A stretch of 64,000 bases of DNA from Sebastes aleutianus. Its lineage: Eukaryota > Chordata > Actinopteri > Perciformes > Sebastidae. Numbering within the stretch: position 1 is the first letter of the stretch; every line of letters starts with the position of its first letter. The translations under genes were made by a program, and so were the position numbers. The stretch lies in contig CAKAKS010000022.1 of the NCBI GenBank assembly GCA_916700875.1, positions 16,736,065 to 16,800,064 on the forward strand. The letters run 5' to 3'. Below, piece by piece: positions 24,933-40,300 of this stretch. Under the pieces are notes generated by a model, which was not told where the DNA came from, made no database searches, and was given only the letters and a program-made list of their open reading frames with translations.

Positions 24933-25260
24933 CTCTCTCTCTCTAGAGCGAGCGAGAGAGGAAGAGAGAGGGTGAGCAGCGTGGGCGTGGAGGAGCGGCC
25001 CCGTCGCCATGGCAACGATGCAATAGCAAAAAAAATCAGCATCCTCATCATCATCATCACTGGCCAATGATGACGAGCCCTGGTGCATGATGATGATGAT
25101 GATGATGGAGAGATTAGCACCGAATGTTTTACATGTAAAGACATGTTTTTAAAATATATATATATTTATATAAAAGTGGGGATCGACCAATCAGAGCGCC
25201 ACGTGGCAGCAGGAGTCACATGACCTCCCCGCTAGGAGATGAAGAGGGTGTTTTCCACAT
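24870..25260 (-). promoter_or_regulatory. Possible promoter region
   Basis: A GC-richer patch (24975-25020) has GGGCGTGG and CCATGGCAAC (RFX-like), with CCAAT boxes at 25187 (GACCAATCAGAGC) and near 25064. A (CT)n tract with a self-complementary GA arm lies at 24895-24970. These features suit a CpG-type start region for a minus-strand transcript, perhaps shank3 with the candidate exon at 24513. No TATA box or start site could be placed. Confidence 0.3.
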
Positions 25261-25315
25261 GTGAAGTCACTCACTGAGAGCTCTATACAGCTGCTCCACT
25301 CACAGCACTGCTTCT

Positions 25316-25497
25316 AATGTTATACAGACCAGTATACAGACCAGTATACAGACCAGTATACGCACCAGTATACGCACCAGTATACGCACCAGTAAACACA
25401 CCAGTATATGCACCAGTAAACACACCAGTATACACACCAGTATACACACCAGTAAACACACCAGTATACGCACCAGTAAACACACCAGTATACATGC
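25316..25497. repeat. 12-bp minisatellite
   Basis: Fifteen or so copies of CAGTATACAGAC and variants such as CAGTAAACACAC and CAGTATACGCAC. Variants alternate, giving a two-unit pattern in the second half. The unit length is a multiple of three, so frames stay open on both strands without meaning. Confidence 0.95.
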
Positions 25498-25649
25498 TAA
25501 TAACTGACTGATGGTTCAGCTTTAAAGGAGCCATAAAAAGACACTTCTAGACACCAAACACTTAATTATGTAAACATCAACCGGATCTCAAGGGAAGGCA
25601 CATAAATAGCACGACATTAGAAAGATATTCCGCGTATCATTTTTACGTC

Positions 25650-26505
25650 ACGCAACTATGGTAATGTCTGTAGTTATGTTTAGGCAACAAAACTACGATT
25701 AAAAAAAAAACGATAAAAAAAAAATACGGTTAAAAAAATACGGTAACGTCTTCAGTTATGTTCAGGAAACAAAACTACGGTAACGTCCGCAGTTATGTTC
25801 AGGCAACAAAACTATGAAAACAAAGCTACGGTAACGTCTGCAGTTATGTTTAGGCAACAAAACTACGAAAACAAAACTACAGTAACGTCTGCAGTTATGT
25901 TCAGGCAACAAAACTAGAGTAACGTCCGAAGTTATGCTTAAGCAACAAAACTACAGAAACAAAACTACGAAAACAAAACTACGGTAACGTCTGCAGTTAT
26001 GTTCAGGCAACAAAACTACAAAAACAAACCTACAGTAACGTCCGAAGTTATGTTTAGGCAACAAAACTACGTTAACATCCGCAGTTATGTTCAGGCAACA
26101 AAACTATGGTAACGTCCGCAGTTATGTTTAGGCAACAAAACTATGGAAACATTCGCGGTTATGTTTATGCAAAAAAAACTACGGAAACAAAACTACGGAA
26201 ACAAAACTACGGTAACGTCCGCAGTTATGTTTAGGCAACAAAACTACGGAAACAAAACTACGGTAACGTCCGCAGTTATGTTTAGGCAACAAAACTACGG
26301 CAACAAAACTAGGGAAACAAAACTACGGTAACGTCCGCAGTTAGGTTTAGGCAACAAAATTACGGAAACATAACTACGGAAACAAAACTATGGTAACGTC
26401 CGCAGTTATGTTTAGGCAACATAACTACGGTAACGTCCACAGGTATGTTTAGGCAACAAAACTTCGGTAACGTCTGCAGTTATGTTAAGGCAACACAACC
26501 ATTTA
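25650..26505. repeat. Minisatellite with GGTAACGTCCGCAGTTATG unit
   Basis: About 20 copies of a unit reading GGTAACGTCCGCAGTTATG then TTTAGGCAACAAAACTAC, near 37 bp. Some units carry one or two extra GGAAACAAAACTAC segments. The repeated part is rich in CpG (AACGTCCG). No gene is present. Confidence 0.95.
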
Positions 26506-26635
26506 GACCCATCCACCTGAGCGTAGCATATTTACACGGATGCGTTTACACTGCAGTCAGTACAGATTACATGGCGTACAAATGACACGGCAAAAGCAAG
26601 AACAGCGTTGTTATTGCGGCTATATAGCTGTTATT

Positions 26636-26865
26636 GCGCTCTCTTCAAAGTCACCAGACTCCATTCACAAAAACAGTAATTTTACCTCTCAGAAAACGGG
26701 AGTATACATTCAACCCCACTCCAAAAAATCTGAACTAAACCTTTCAGTTATTTCCAAACTTAGCATAGCTAACATCAACTCAGCTAGTGCTAGCATTCAC
26801 ATTATTCATAACCTTATTGATTAGCTTACTGTGCTAAACTACGTCACTGCTTTTTGCTAACAGCT
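26636..26865. repeat. Dispersed repeat shared with 62820-63020
   Basis: Starts like one arm of the foldback at 9103 (CACCAGACTCCATTCACAAA), then has CAGTTATTTCCAAACTTAGC, ATCAACTCAGCTAGTGCTAG and TTATTCATAACCTTATTGAT. The same order occurs at 62820-63020 in the same orientation with few differences. Confidence 0.8.
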
Positions 26866-27084
26866 GAGTGGGCGTTTCCATTTGAAAAACCCCACAAAAG
26901 AACGTAAATGGACTCTCCCTTTAAGAGCTGTAGTTACTTTTTGCATGTAGTGGATTAGAAGCATGAAGTGGCATGACAAGAAAGTAAAGTACAAGTACTT
27001 AAAATGTGTACTTAAATACAGTACTTAGTTACATTCCACCACTGGAAGATAAATACCACTTTCACGTGCAGTAAATATGAAGCT

Positions 27085-27200
27085 AAAGCAAGGAGACAGC
27101 GAAGCTTAGCTTAGCATAAAGACTGAAAGCAGAGGGATACTGCTAGCCTGGCTCTGTCCAAATGATAAATCCTCCATCAGCTCCTCTGAAGCTCTGAAGT
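27085..27200. repeat. Teleost 'TTAGCTTAGCATAAAGACTG' repeat
   Basis: GCTTAGCTTAGCATAAAGAC followed by CTGCTAGCCTGGCTCTGTCC. The same order occurs at 52595-52680 in the protease intron. I recall this phrase as very common in fish genomes, but cannot class the element. Confidence 0.6.
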
Positions 27201-27879
27201 AACATTTTGAATTCAGGACTTTTACTTGTATTTTGATGAAAACACTCAGGGACCAATGACTAGGACTTAAAAAGGAGGACGTTTTATTTATTTATTGATG
27301 CCGACCTATCAGGCTTTAATTTGATGAAAGCGGTGAGTATAAACAGTCTTGAATCTTTTTATGTCGAGATTACGAACCGATAAAACAAACTGTCATCTGA
27401 TAATTAGTGATTCTGAAGCTTGTGTTGAAGTCTCGATCACAACAAACTGTTTGTCAGTTATTTATGTGGCTTGAAAAGTTCAGCCGGATGTCACCGCTGT
27501 TTGTTTGAACTGTCACTACATCTGTATATATGAAGCAAACAATGGTGATCATACTTGATGGATGAGTCATCAGCAGCAAATAAACATCTAATCTCTGGCT
27601 TCCCTCCTCTAAAGATCTGCTGGCGACGACGCCAACTGTAACTGAAAGAAAATGACCCAAATCTGTTTATTTCTGAATGAACTGAGACAACAGAGAGACC
27701 AGATGGAGCCTGAATGTTATCAATGGATAGAAAAAGCCGACTGGCTGCTCAAACTCAGGCACAGTGACAAAAGAAAAAGGCTCAAAGACACTTACAGAGA
27801 GGGTAAACTTTAAACCAACAACGCTAATAAAACCACATTTTTAAAGGATTAAAGGATTTAATACTATATCTACTTCCAG

Positions 27880-28618
27880 TGTTCAACCTCCGGTCCTGAG
27901 AAGTGAAGCCAATGATGAAGTGCTTTAAAACTTCATTCTTTCTAACAGCCAGCAGGGGGCAACTCCTCTGGTTGCAGAAAGACGTCTGATTGTATAGAAG
28001 TCTATGAGAAGATGAGCCTACTTCTCACTTGATTTATTACCTCAGTAAACATTGTAAACATGAGTTTATGGTTTTAATCGCTAGTTTCAAGTCTTCTTCA
28101 ATACAGCATGATGTTCATTTAGTAAATTATGGTTCCATTTAGAGTCAAACAGACCATAAAGCAGGGGATGCTTTAATGTGTGGCTACGGCCAAAAACCAA
28201 GATGGCGACAAACAAAAACTATGATGGTGATGGCCAAAAAACAAATATGGCAACAGCCAAAAACCAAGATGGCAACGGCCAACAACCAAGATGACGACGG
28301 CCAAAAACCAAGATGACGACGGCCAACAACCAAGATGGCGATGACCCAAAAACCAAGATGGTAACGGCCCACAAAAAAAAAGGTGCCAATGGACAAAAAA
28401 CCAAGATGGCGACGGACAAAACCCAAGAGGGCAACGGCAAAAAAACAAGATGGTGATGGACAAGATGGCGACGGACAAAATCCAAGATGGCGACAGCCAA
28501 AAACCAAGTTGGCGACGACCAAATACATAGATGGCAAACTTGAGGCTTCAAAACCATAGTCCACAAACCAATGGGTGACGTCACAGTGACTACGTCCACT
28601 TCTTGTATACAGTTTATG
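27880..28618 (-). repeat. Near-full copy of the 41.3-kb dispersed element with an expanded internal minisatellite
   Basis: Read on the minus strand, 28618-28540 matches 41287-41375 (ACTGTAT, CCCATTGGTTTGTGGACTA, TTTTGAAGCCTCAAG) and 28000-27890 matches 41420-41530 (TCAGACGTCTTTCTGCAACC and AGCCAATACT-like end). Between them, at 28190-28530, the single unit of the 41-kb copy is replaced by about 16 copies of a 20- to 24-bp unit CCAAGATGGCGACGGCCAAAAA. Confidence 0.75.
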
Positions 28619-28739
28619 TACATTCTTTTAATTCTTTTTCAAAAACGACCACAACAACCATAAAGACGAGAGTCTAATCTATCAATACTCATATTTAATC
28701 TTCATATGTAACTTTATGTTGTACTAGCAGCTGATCAGA

Positions 28740-28905
28740 TTATGAACTGTCAATGAAACAAATACTGATACAATTTTTATATTTTTGGCATTGTGTATAT
28801 TTTGGATTTCAATTTATTGATATATTTGCACTATTTCCTACTTTGTACTGCAACTGCTGCACAACAATTTCCCTCTGAGATAAATAAAGTTTTACTTTAT
28901 GATAC
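28740..28905. repeat. Non-LTR retroelement 3' tail
   Basis: GCACAACAATTTCCCTCTGA followed by GATAAATAAAGTTTTA, the usual 3' end of teleost L2/Rex-like LINEs. Another end of this type is at 61290-61340. No reverse transcriptase frame is present. Confidence 0.65.
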
Positions 28906-29039
28906 AAACAGTCTGAAATCAGCTGTTTTAGTGTCTGTTGTAGAGTTACAGCGACCTCTGCTGGACTGAAGGAGCCTCTACTAAATCTGGGTCTAAATCT
29001 GGTAACCAAACCTTCACCAGCTGATCTCTAACCAACAAA

Positions 29040-30330
29040 AATAAATAAATAAAAAAACAACAGAACACTGAACTTTACAAGCTGCAGGTAAAATGTTTTT
29101 TATAATTATGTATTATATATTATTTGTAATTATTTTTATTGGAACAGAAATACAATGTGCGTTATAAGACAGACGCAGCAGCAGATTAAATCAAACCTGA
29201 TTCCTCTTTTCTAACACAATGTTTAATTTCTTAGATCTCTCATCTGTTTTATTATTATTGCTTTTAACTTATATTATTGTTGGGTATGTTATTATAATTT
29301 TTATGATATTGCAGTTCTGTAATGTTAAGCACTTTATTTGAAAACTGCTGTATAAATCAAGTTTATTATTATTAATTTTTTTATGATTTTTCAGCACTGT
29401 TGGATCTGTATTTTGGGATTTACATTTTAATTTCAGGCTGAACGCTCGACTAATGACTGACTGGCTAGTTACCATAGCAACCACCCACCTGCGGGAGATT
29501 AAAACCCTGTTTAACATGTGTATCTGAGGTGTGTTCAGGTGACAGAGTATTAATGTGAGGCTGTTACAAAACCAAAGGAACAAACTCCGTAACCTCAAAC
29601 CACCAGCAATTTCACCATCTATTACATATATTTTATCATGATTTTTATTATCTAAAGCATGTTTGAAAGCACTGTATAAATTTGATTTATAATTATTATA
29701 ATTATATATTGTCCCTGAAATCCAGAGCTGATCATTTTGCTGATTTTTATAGAAGACCAAAAGCGACAAAACCCTTAGAAAATAAATATATGATTGAATG
29801 AATTAGTACAGCTTTCTTAATTTATTCATTAAATCACAAAATCACAATATCAAATCCAGTTTTCCGTTACAGCAGCAATGCCTGACCTATGTCTATGGGG
29901 AGAACCAGAACCAGGACTGAGCGGGGCAGACTGTCAGACCCTGCTGCGGTATAATGAGGTTTTCTAAAGGGAGTCTGGCAGCTGCAAATCTTTACGACAC
30001 AAGGCAATGGTGCTCATGGAAACACTACCGTTTTTGTCCAAACACAAAATGAAAGTTCCTTGTAGTAACTTTAAGGTAAACAAATATTGCCAGTTTAGTT
30101 TAAATTAATCTTTTTTAAAACTGACTTAAATTATTTTACTTTTTAATTTTGGTCCCAAATTATTTTGTCTATAATTGTATTTATCCTATTTTAGCGCTTT
30201 TAATCACATGGTTCTTTTGTGTAATTTTTAATGTTGTTTTATGATTGTTTTACCCTTTATGTGAAGCACCTTGAGATTCATTTTTTTTTGTCGTTTATAA
30301 GTGTGCTATATAAATTTAATTATTTGTGCT
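29040..30330. other. AT-rich intergenic DNA with LINE-tail fragments
   Basis: Two stretches resemble retroelement 3' ends: GAAAACTGCTGTATAAATCA near 29340 (repeated as AAAGCACTGTATAAATTTG at 29655) and GTGAAGCACCTTGAGATTCA with GTGCTATATAAATTTAATTA near 30261-30322. A 166-codon minus-strand frame at 29269-29769 shows no recognisable family and is probably chance. No other feature. Confidence 0.5.
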
Positions 30331-30385
30331 ACCACTGTCAGCTGTTTAAATCCATTCACACATAAACCACCTCTGTTTGAGTTCA

Positions 30386-30391
30386 TTTATT
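30386..30391 (-). terminator. Polyadenylation signal of the CYTH-domain gene
   Basis: AATAAA on the minus strand about 295 bases after the stop codon, the first canonical hexamer on that strand downstream. Confidence 0.5.
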
Positions 30392-30684
30392 TAGAAAAGA
30401 AAAGGATATTTTCAAAATGTCTCCTTCCACATAATTTTTTTATACAAATACAATACTAAGTTAACAGATCAGATTCTATTTTAAACAGTATACTGATCAT
30501 CTGATTGCAGTGAAAATACTACAGATTATTGTGGTTAGAGACTATTCTGATAACTGTACCACATCTAAATACAGGATGTTTTTACAGTAGTGAAGAGTTT
30601 AGTTTGTTATTTATCAGTGTTTCATTCTGATTACTACATCCTGCTCTCTGCTCCGTCTCCAGAAATGCGTTTGTTTTATGTCTC

Positions 30685-33578
<2,894 letters not shown>

Positions 33579-33984
33579 GACTCTACTGAGCAAGTGCAGA
33601 ACAGAGAGAGAACAGGTAGTCAGACAGGTGTTTAAACGTTTATTCAATTAAACTTTGTGAACATCAACAGGCCTGGAGGCTGTAATCAATCAATCTACCA
33701 ATCAATCAGTCTATCTTTTTACTGGTATATCTGCTTACAAAAAGTAAAATGAGACAATATAAATTAATTAATTAAAGGTCCGGGAAAATTAGGATTTGAA
33801 AGATTAAAGGTTAAATAAACATTTATTTACTTTATCAACTGATGGAAGATTTTCCTTTCCCTTTTTTTCTTAAATTCATGATACACTGTGTGGTGTTCTG
33901 CTAGGAGTGGTGTTTGATTTGATATCTTTAACCTATAATTGCTTGACGATGTAATCTGCATATATTTCTGCATGCAAAAATGGT

Positions 33985-35365
33985 GTGGTATTATTCTCAT
34001 AATACTACAAAAAATGTTCTCTTAAACTTATGACTTTCTTATCATAATATTACGACCTTTTTTCTCGTAAAGTTATGACTTTATTCTCGTAATATTACAA
34101 CTTTCTTTCACGTAAAGTTATGACTTTATTCTTGTTATATTACGACTTTTTTTCACGTAAAATTATGACTTTATTCTTATAATTACGACTTTTTTTCATG
34201 TAATCTTATGACTCTATTCTCATAACTTTTTTTCTCGTAAACTTATGACTTTATTCTCATATTATAACTTTTTTCTCATAAACTTATGACTTTATTCTCA
34301 TAATATGACTTTTTTCTCATAAACTTATGACTTTATTCTCATATGACTTTTTTCTCATAAACTTATGACTTTATTCTCATAACTTTTTTTCTCGTAAACT
34401 TATAACTTTATTCTTATAATATTGTGACTTTTTTCCCTCATAAACTTATGACTTTATTCTCATATTACAACTTTTTTCATGTAAAGTTATGACTTTATTC
34501 TATTATGACTTTTTTCTCATAAACTTATGACTCTATTCTCATAACTTTTTTTCTCGTAAACTTATAACTTTATTCTTATAATATTATGACTTTTTCTCAT
34601 GACTTTTTTCTCATATTATAACTTTTTTCTCATAAACTTATGACTCTATTCTCATAACTTTTTTTCTCGTAAACTTATAACTTTATTCTTATAATATTGT
34701 GACTTTTTTCCCTCATAAACTTATGACTTTATTCTCATATTACAACTTTTTTCATGTAAAGTTATGACTTTATTCTATTATGACTTTTTTCTCATAAACT
34801 TATGACTCTATTCTCATAACTTTTTTTCTCGTAAACTTATAACTTTATTCTTATAATATTATGACTTTTTCTCATAAACTTATGACTTTATTCTCATAAT
34901 ATTAAGACTTTTTTCTCATAAACTTATGACTTTATTCTCATATTATGACTTTTTTCTCATAAACTTATGACTTTATTCTCATAATATTGACTTTTTTCTC
35001 ATAATATTATGACTTTTTTCTCATAAACTTATGACTTTATTCTCATGACTTTTTTCTCATAAACTTATGACTTTATTCTCATATTATGACTTTTTTCTCA
35101 TAAACTTATGACTTTATTCTCATATTACAACTTTTTTCTCATAAACTTATGACTTTATTCTCATATTACAACTTTTTTCATGTAAACTTATAACTTTATT
35201 CTCATAATATTACAACATTTTTTCTCTTAAACCAATGTCATTATTATCATAATGACTTTATCATCATAATATTACAACATTTTTTCTCTTAAACTTTTGA
35301 CTTTATTATCATAATATTAAGACTTTTTTTCATGTAAACTTATGACTTTATTCTTGAAATCTCAG
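33985..35365. repeat. AT-rich minisatellite TTATGACTTTATTCTCATAA
   Basis: About 1.4 kb of variants of ACTTTTTTCTCATAAACTTA and TGACTTTATTCTCATAATAT, unit near 35-45 bp, with larger repeats (34,350-34,560 resembles 34,610-34,830). It fills most of the presumed first intron of the CYTH gene. GACTTTATTCTCG variants also occur. No coding. Confidence 0.93.
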
Positions 35366-35709
35366 ATTTATTTATTTTTCCTCAATGTGGCCCTAATACT
35401 CTATACATTAGACATACAACAGTGATAAATAAATATGAAAATGTAAACAAAAAAACAGTTATTAATTTCCATGTTTATAAATCCACATGGAGCCACTGGA
35501 GAGGAGCTGAAGAGCCCGGATGTTGCTGACCCCTGGGTTATCCTATTGGTCAGCATCAATCACATCCACTCCTCTATGCTAACGTTAGCCAGCCTGTTAG
35601 CCACCTAGCAGCTAACTCCAACGGCCAAACTGCGTATTAAACACGGTGGGCAGTTAACTGACAGCAGCTAACGGTTATACAAACTAACCATGTAAGAAGT
35701 TGTTTTACC

Positions 35710-35905
35710 TGGACTCAGTGTGTCTCTGCTGCTGCTGTGTGTCTCGTGTGTTGATTTTACCGCGAAAAACTACCTCCGGGGCGGAGCATCGGCGGCGGAT
35801 GACTACTGCTACTACTCGCCGGGAGAAGACACCAAACTGACCGCAGAGCAGTGCTGAGTGACGGGGGAGCAACATTAATACAGAGGGGGTCCTACGGTCC
35901 TACCA
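35710..35905 (-). promoter_or_regulatory. Promoter and 5' UTR exon region of the CYTH-domain gene
   Basis: A donor GTCCAG/GTAAAAC at 35709 ends a likely non-coding first exon. Upstream the sequence turns CpG-rich (CTCCGGGGCGGAGC, GGCGGCGG, CTCGCCGGGAG) with no TATA box, fitting a housekeeping promoter. The plus-strand gene best3 starts 1.5 kb further right, so this is not a tight divergent pair. Confidence 0.55.
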
Positions 35906-36085
35906 TAGACGATCTATGTCTGCGCAGAGAACACACACTAAGCGGAAACGAAGACGTCTCCCTCCGCTGCACTATAAGGGTGTGGGTCCTCCTGACCTAA
36001 TAGATGGTTTACCTCCATTCTTTCAGAGACGATCTACGTCTGCGCATGTGACACACAGCAAAGGGGAAACGAAGACGTCACACTG
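35905..36085. repeat. Duplicated ~54-bp upstream segment
   Basis: AGACGATCTATGTCTGCGCA ... GGAAACGAAGACGTC at 35906-35957 recurs as AGACGATCTACGTCTGCGCA ... GGAAACGAAGACGTCA at 36026-36080, spacing 120 bp. Each copy holds GACGTC, a CREB/ATF-type core, and an NRF1-like CTGCGCA. Confidence 0.8.
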
Positions 36086-36169
36086 TTTAATTTCTACTGC
36101 ACTAAAAAGTAACAGCCGCCAACATGGCTGACTTTTAAAGGAATACTCCATCTAAAATCTATCTTTTTG

Positions 36170-36355
36170 AGCATCATATGTATATATATATCCATATATA
36201 TACACATATATATATACATATATGCATATATATACATATATACATATATATACACATATATACACACATATATATACATACATATATATACATATATTAT
36301 ATATATACATATATATACATATATTATATATATATACATATATAATATATGTTTT
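36170..36355. repeat. (TA/TACA)n microsatellite
   Basis: TATATACATATATACACATA variants over 185 bp. The following ATGTTTTACATGACATTG is unique sequence. Frames read as isoleucine/tyrosine runs. Confidence 0.95.
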
Positions 36356-36364
36356 ACATGACAT

Positions 36365-36735
36365 TGTTGAGTAAGTACATAAATAAATAAATACAAACAT
36401 AAAAACATTAAAAAAAACGTAAAATAAATACATGAAAAAAAACAAATGCAAAAATAAATAAATTCATTCAAAATTAATAACAATAAATACATACAAATTA
36501 AAAATAAAAAAATAAACAGAAGACTAAATAAATAAGGGAATTAATACAAAGCTAAATAAATAAAGAAGCAAATTAAAACAGAAATATCAATTTATGTCAA
36601 ATTTGATCAATTAATTATTGTCTACATTTATTTGTAATATTATTTTTGCTACCTTTAATGACATATGTTTACGTATTTATTGAGTCATTTATTTATTTAT
36701 TCATTTATTTTTGTCAGGTTCCATCCTCCATAGAC
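36365..36735. repeat. TTTA-rich dispersed element, copy D
   Basis: AAATAAATAAATAC sequence switching to TTTATTTATT, closed by TTTTTGTCAGGTTCCATCCT and CCATAGACT at 36708-36735, the family terminus. Confidence 0.65.
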
Positions 36736-37099
36736 TATTCCTTTAAAGCCTTTGAGCTGCGGTTCTTCTAGTGGCCACTAGATGCTGCTCAACCAAACTT
36801 TAACACTATTGAAGTGAATGGAAAAACCTCTAACTTCTCTTTAAAAATACAAAGTCAACACATTTCTACTTGATTTTATGAATGGAGAATCTTTATACCT
36901 GTATTTTTTATTAATCATGTTTCCGTGTCTGTGATTGGTTAGTTTACTGGTATGACATAATGCTGTTGCTGACGGCGTTTCTGTTTATACATGTTTACCT
37001 CCACCGCTATCGATGCCAACACAGACACACACACTAAAACATGACTACATTTAGCTCGTCGGCTCATCAATAAACCTCTGGACCTGTGTGTGTGTGTTG

Positions 37100-37372
37100 G
37101 CATTACTGGGCAACTGGACAACATCATGGTGGGAGAAAGAGAGCGAGAGAGCATCAGAGAGAGAGAGAGAGAGAGAGAGATTGAGGGGGGAGGCAGTGGT
37201 TGGTTGGCATTTGGCAAAAACAAATGAGGAAAGAAGACGCCTGATGCAGCGCTGAGGAGACACAAAGACTTCTGGGAGTTTTTCTGTGAGTAAAAATACA
37301 ACAATTGTACTTTAGATGTTACAATAGAGTTAATTATCCAGGCTGTAGACTGTCTGTCTGTCTGTGTGTCAG
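37100..37372 (+). promoter_or_regulatory. Likely best3 promoter and 5' UTR exon
   Basis: A donor TTTTTCT/GTGAGT at 37285 and an acceptor GTCTGTGTGTCAG at 37372 would join a non-coding exon to the exon with the best3 start. A (GA)n tract lies at 37150-37180. No TATA box is clear. The exon call is inference from splice motifs only. Confidence 0.35.
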
Positions 37373-37383
37373 GTGGTCTCAGG

Positions 37384-40300
37384 ATGACCGTCACATATTC
37401 CAGTAAAGTCGCCAACGCCACTTTCTTCAGTTTCCACCGGCTGCTGCTGCGTTGGAGGGGAAGCATCTACAAGCTGCTGTACAGAGAGTTCATCCTGTTC
37501 GTCCTGCTCTACACCGGCCTCAGCATCGTATACAGGTGTGAGTGCACTATTAGTCACTGCATGTCTCCTTTAAATTACTTTAGTCTGGTGAAATTCTACA
37601 TTTTTATAATAGTCATCAAATGTGCAGAGGGTGTAGGTCTTCCTAAAACAATTATTATTATAGTCTTTATTCATTATTCTTTATTCATTTATTATTATTT
37701 ATAGTCTTATTGTTTGTTTGATGTTGTTTGATACTCCATGTAACCTCCACACCATCATCAAAGTTAATTATAACATTTTGGTCGCCTAAAAATGTCTTAT
37801 TCAGCGTTCGGTTGTACTTAGCTTCGCCCTCGTGTCACTTCTGGTTGCAAAAACCAATATGGCGACAGGTAGAAACCAAGATGGCGACGGCTAAAAACCA
37901 AAATGTCAATGATTAGAAACCAAGATGGTGACGGACAAAAACCAAGATGTCAACAACTAGAAACCAAGATGGCGACGGACAAAAACCAAGATGTCAACAA
38001 CTAGAAACCAAGATGGCGACGGACAAACACCAAGATGGCGACGGACAAAACCTACGATGTAAACGACTAGAAACCAAGATGGTGACTGACAAAAACCAAG
38101 ATGGCGACGGCTAAAAACATGATGGTGATGGCTAGAAACCAAGATGGTGACGGCTAAAAACCAAGATGTCAACGACTAGAAACCAAGATGGTGATGGACA
38201 AAAACCAAGATGGCAACGGACAAAAAACATGATGGTGACGGCTAGAAACCAAGATGGCGACAGACAAAAACGAAGATGACGACGGCCAAAAAACCAAGAT
38301 GTCAACGACTAGAAACCAAGATGGCGACTGACAAAAACCAAGATGGCGACGGCTAAAAACATGATGGTGACGGCTAAAAACCAAGATGTCAACAACTAGA
38401 AACCAAGATGGCGATGGACAAAAACCAAGATGGCAACGGACAAAAAACATGATGGTGACGGCTAGAAACCAAGATGGCGACGGACAAAAACCAAGATGGC
38501 GACGGCTAAAAACATGATGGTGACGGCTAGAAACCAAGATGGCGACGGCTAAAAACCAAGATGTCAACGACTAGAAACCAAGATGGCGATGGACAAAAAC
38601 CAAGATGGCAACGGACAAAAAACATGATGGTGACGGCTAGAAACCAAGATGGCGACGGACAAAAACCAAGATGTCAACGACTAGAAACCAAGATGGCCAC
38701 GGCCAAAAACCAAGATGGCGACGGCCAAAATGCCAAACTGAAGGCTTCTTATAGACAGTCTATGAGTCTGAACTGCCACCATATCCTGAGTGAACCATGG
38801 ATTAGGCATCAGAAATAAAAAAAAACAACTCAGAAAAACCTTAAAACCTTGTGGAGTATAAAGTACAATATCTCCTTCTGAGATGTAGTGAAGTAGACGT
38901 AGAAAGTACCATAAATTATATACCTCAAATTTGTACTAAAGTACTTCACTTGGGAGTAACTGTCCTACGGTGTCCTCTGTGTGCTGCAGGCTCGTCCTCT
39001 CCGACCAACAGAAGAGACTGTTTGAGAAACTCTCCATGTACTGTGATAAATACGCCGAGCAGATCCCCGTCACCTTCGTTCTGGGTACGTCTCACTCTTT
39101 ACTGTTTACTGACTGAAGCTCTGCTCTCACTGGTGTAAATAAATACATTTCAGAGACCCATTGGAATACATTCATATTGGGTATTTCTGTAGTAGCACCA
39201 TTTACATCCAGAATTCCTGTCGAATAGCAGGAATTAATGTCCTCCTTTTATTCCCTAAACCACGATCTTTCCATGACCAAACCAAAAAACATCTATAAAC
39301 ACTACTTCAAGACCAGAGGTTGAGAGTAAATATGTACATTTACTAACTACAATTTTGATATACTTGTACTTTACTTGAGTATTTCCATTTACTGCTACTT
39401 TCTACATCTCAGAGAGTAATACTGGACAGACAGATAGGCAGACAGACAGACGGGGGGTTGGGTTGCCTCATTAGCAGCCTGCTAATGGACACAGATCATT
39501 AAAGAGCAGCTGGGCTAAAAGCAGGACGACGTATCTGAACTGATCTCCATCCGGATCCACACAGAACATGTACTATAGTCTCTACAGTACATGGTGAACA
39601 GAGAACATGTACTATAGTATCTATACGGTGCTGTGTGTATTCACAAAAACTAGATAAACAGGCGTATTATTATTAAAGTTGCTTGTCCGTAATAAGTAAA
39701 TTAATTTGGCTGCTCAACACAAACACATGCTAAACAGAGACAACACACTACACATGTTAACACAGACTAAATTCACACGTAACAAATGCTATGAACGTGC
39801 TAAACACACCCATCAAGTTTTATTATTAATATGAATGAATATGAATTCCTGTGTTTGTGTTGTAGGTTTTTATGTGACTCTGGTGGTGAATCGTTGGTGG
39901 AATCAGTTTGTTAACCTGCCCTGGCCGGACCGACTCATGTTCCTCATCTCCAGGTACATTCACACTACTCATTAACTGTGTTAGTGATTTATTTCAGTTA
40001 TTGATACTCTGTGTTATTGATTCTGCCGGCGTGGTTTGTTGAAAGGCTTGTAATGAGTTTGGTGGATGGGACCTTTCTCAATCAGAGTATTTTCCATGTT
40101 GTTTTTACCGACGTTGACCTGAAACCCGAAACTCCTGTGTAGATACACTGTGTGATTTACGTCATGATGTTTCCTCCAGCTGTGTTCAGGGTAAAGATGA
40201 ATATGGCCGCCTGCTGCGCCGGACGCTAGTGCGTTACGTTAACCTGACGTCGCTGCTCATCTTACGCTCCGTCAGCACCGCCGTCTGCAAACGCTTCCCC

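Noticed and set aside
25316..25497. CRISPR-like direct repeats
   Set aside because: A continuous 12-bp minisatellite without unique spacers, in a vertebrate genome.
29269..29769. 166-codon minus-strand frame
   Set aside because: AT-rich, no recognisable domain, no splice or start context; probably chance.
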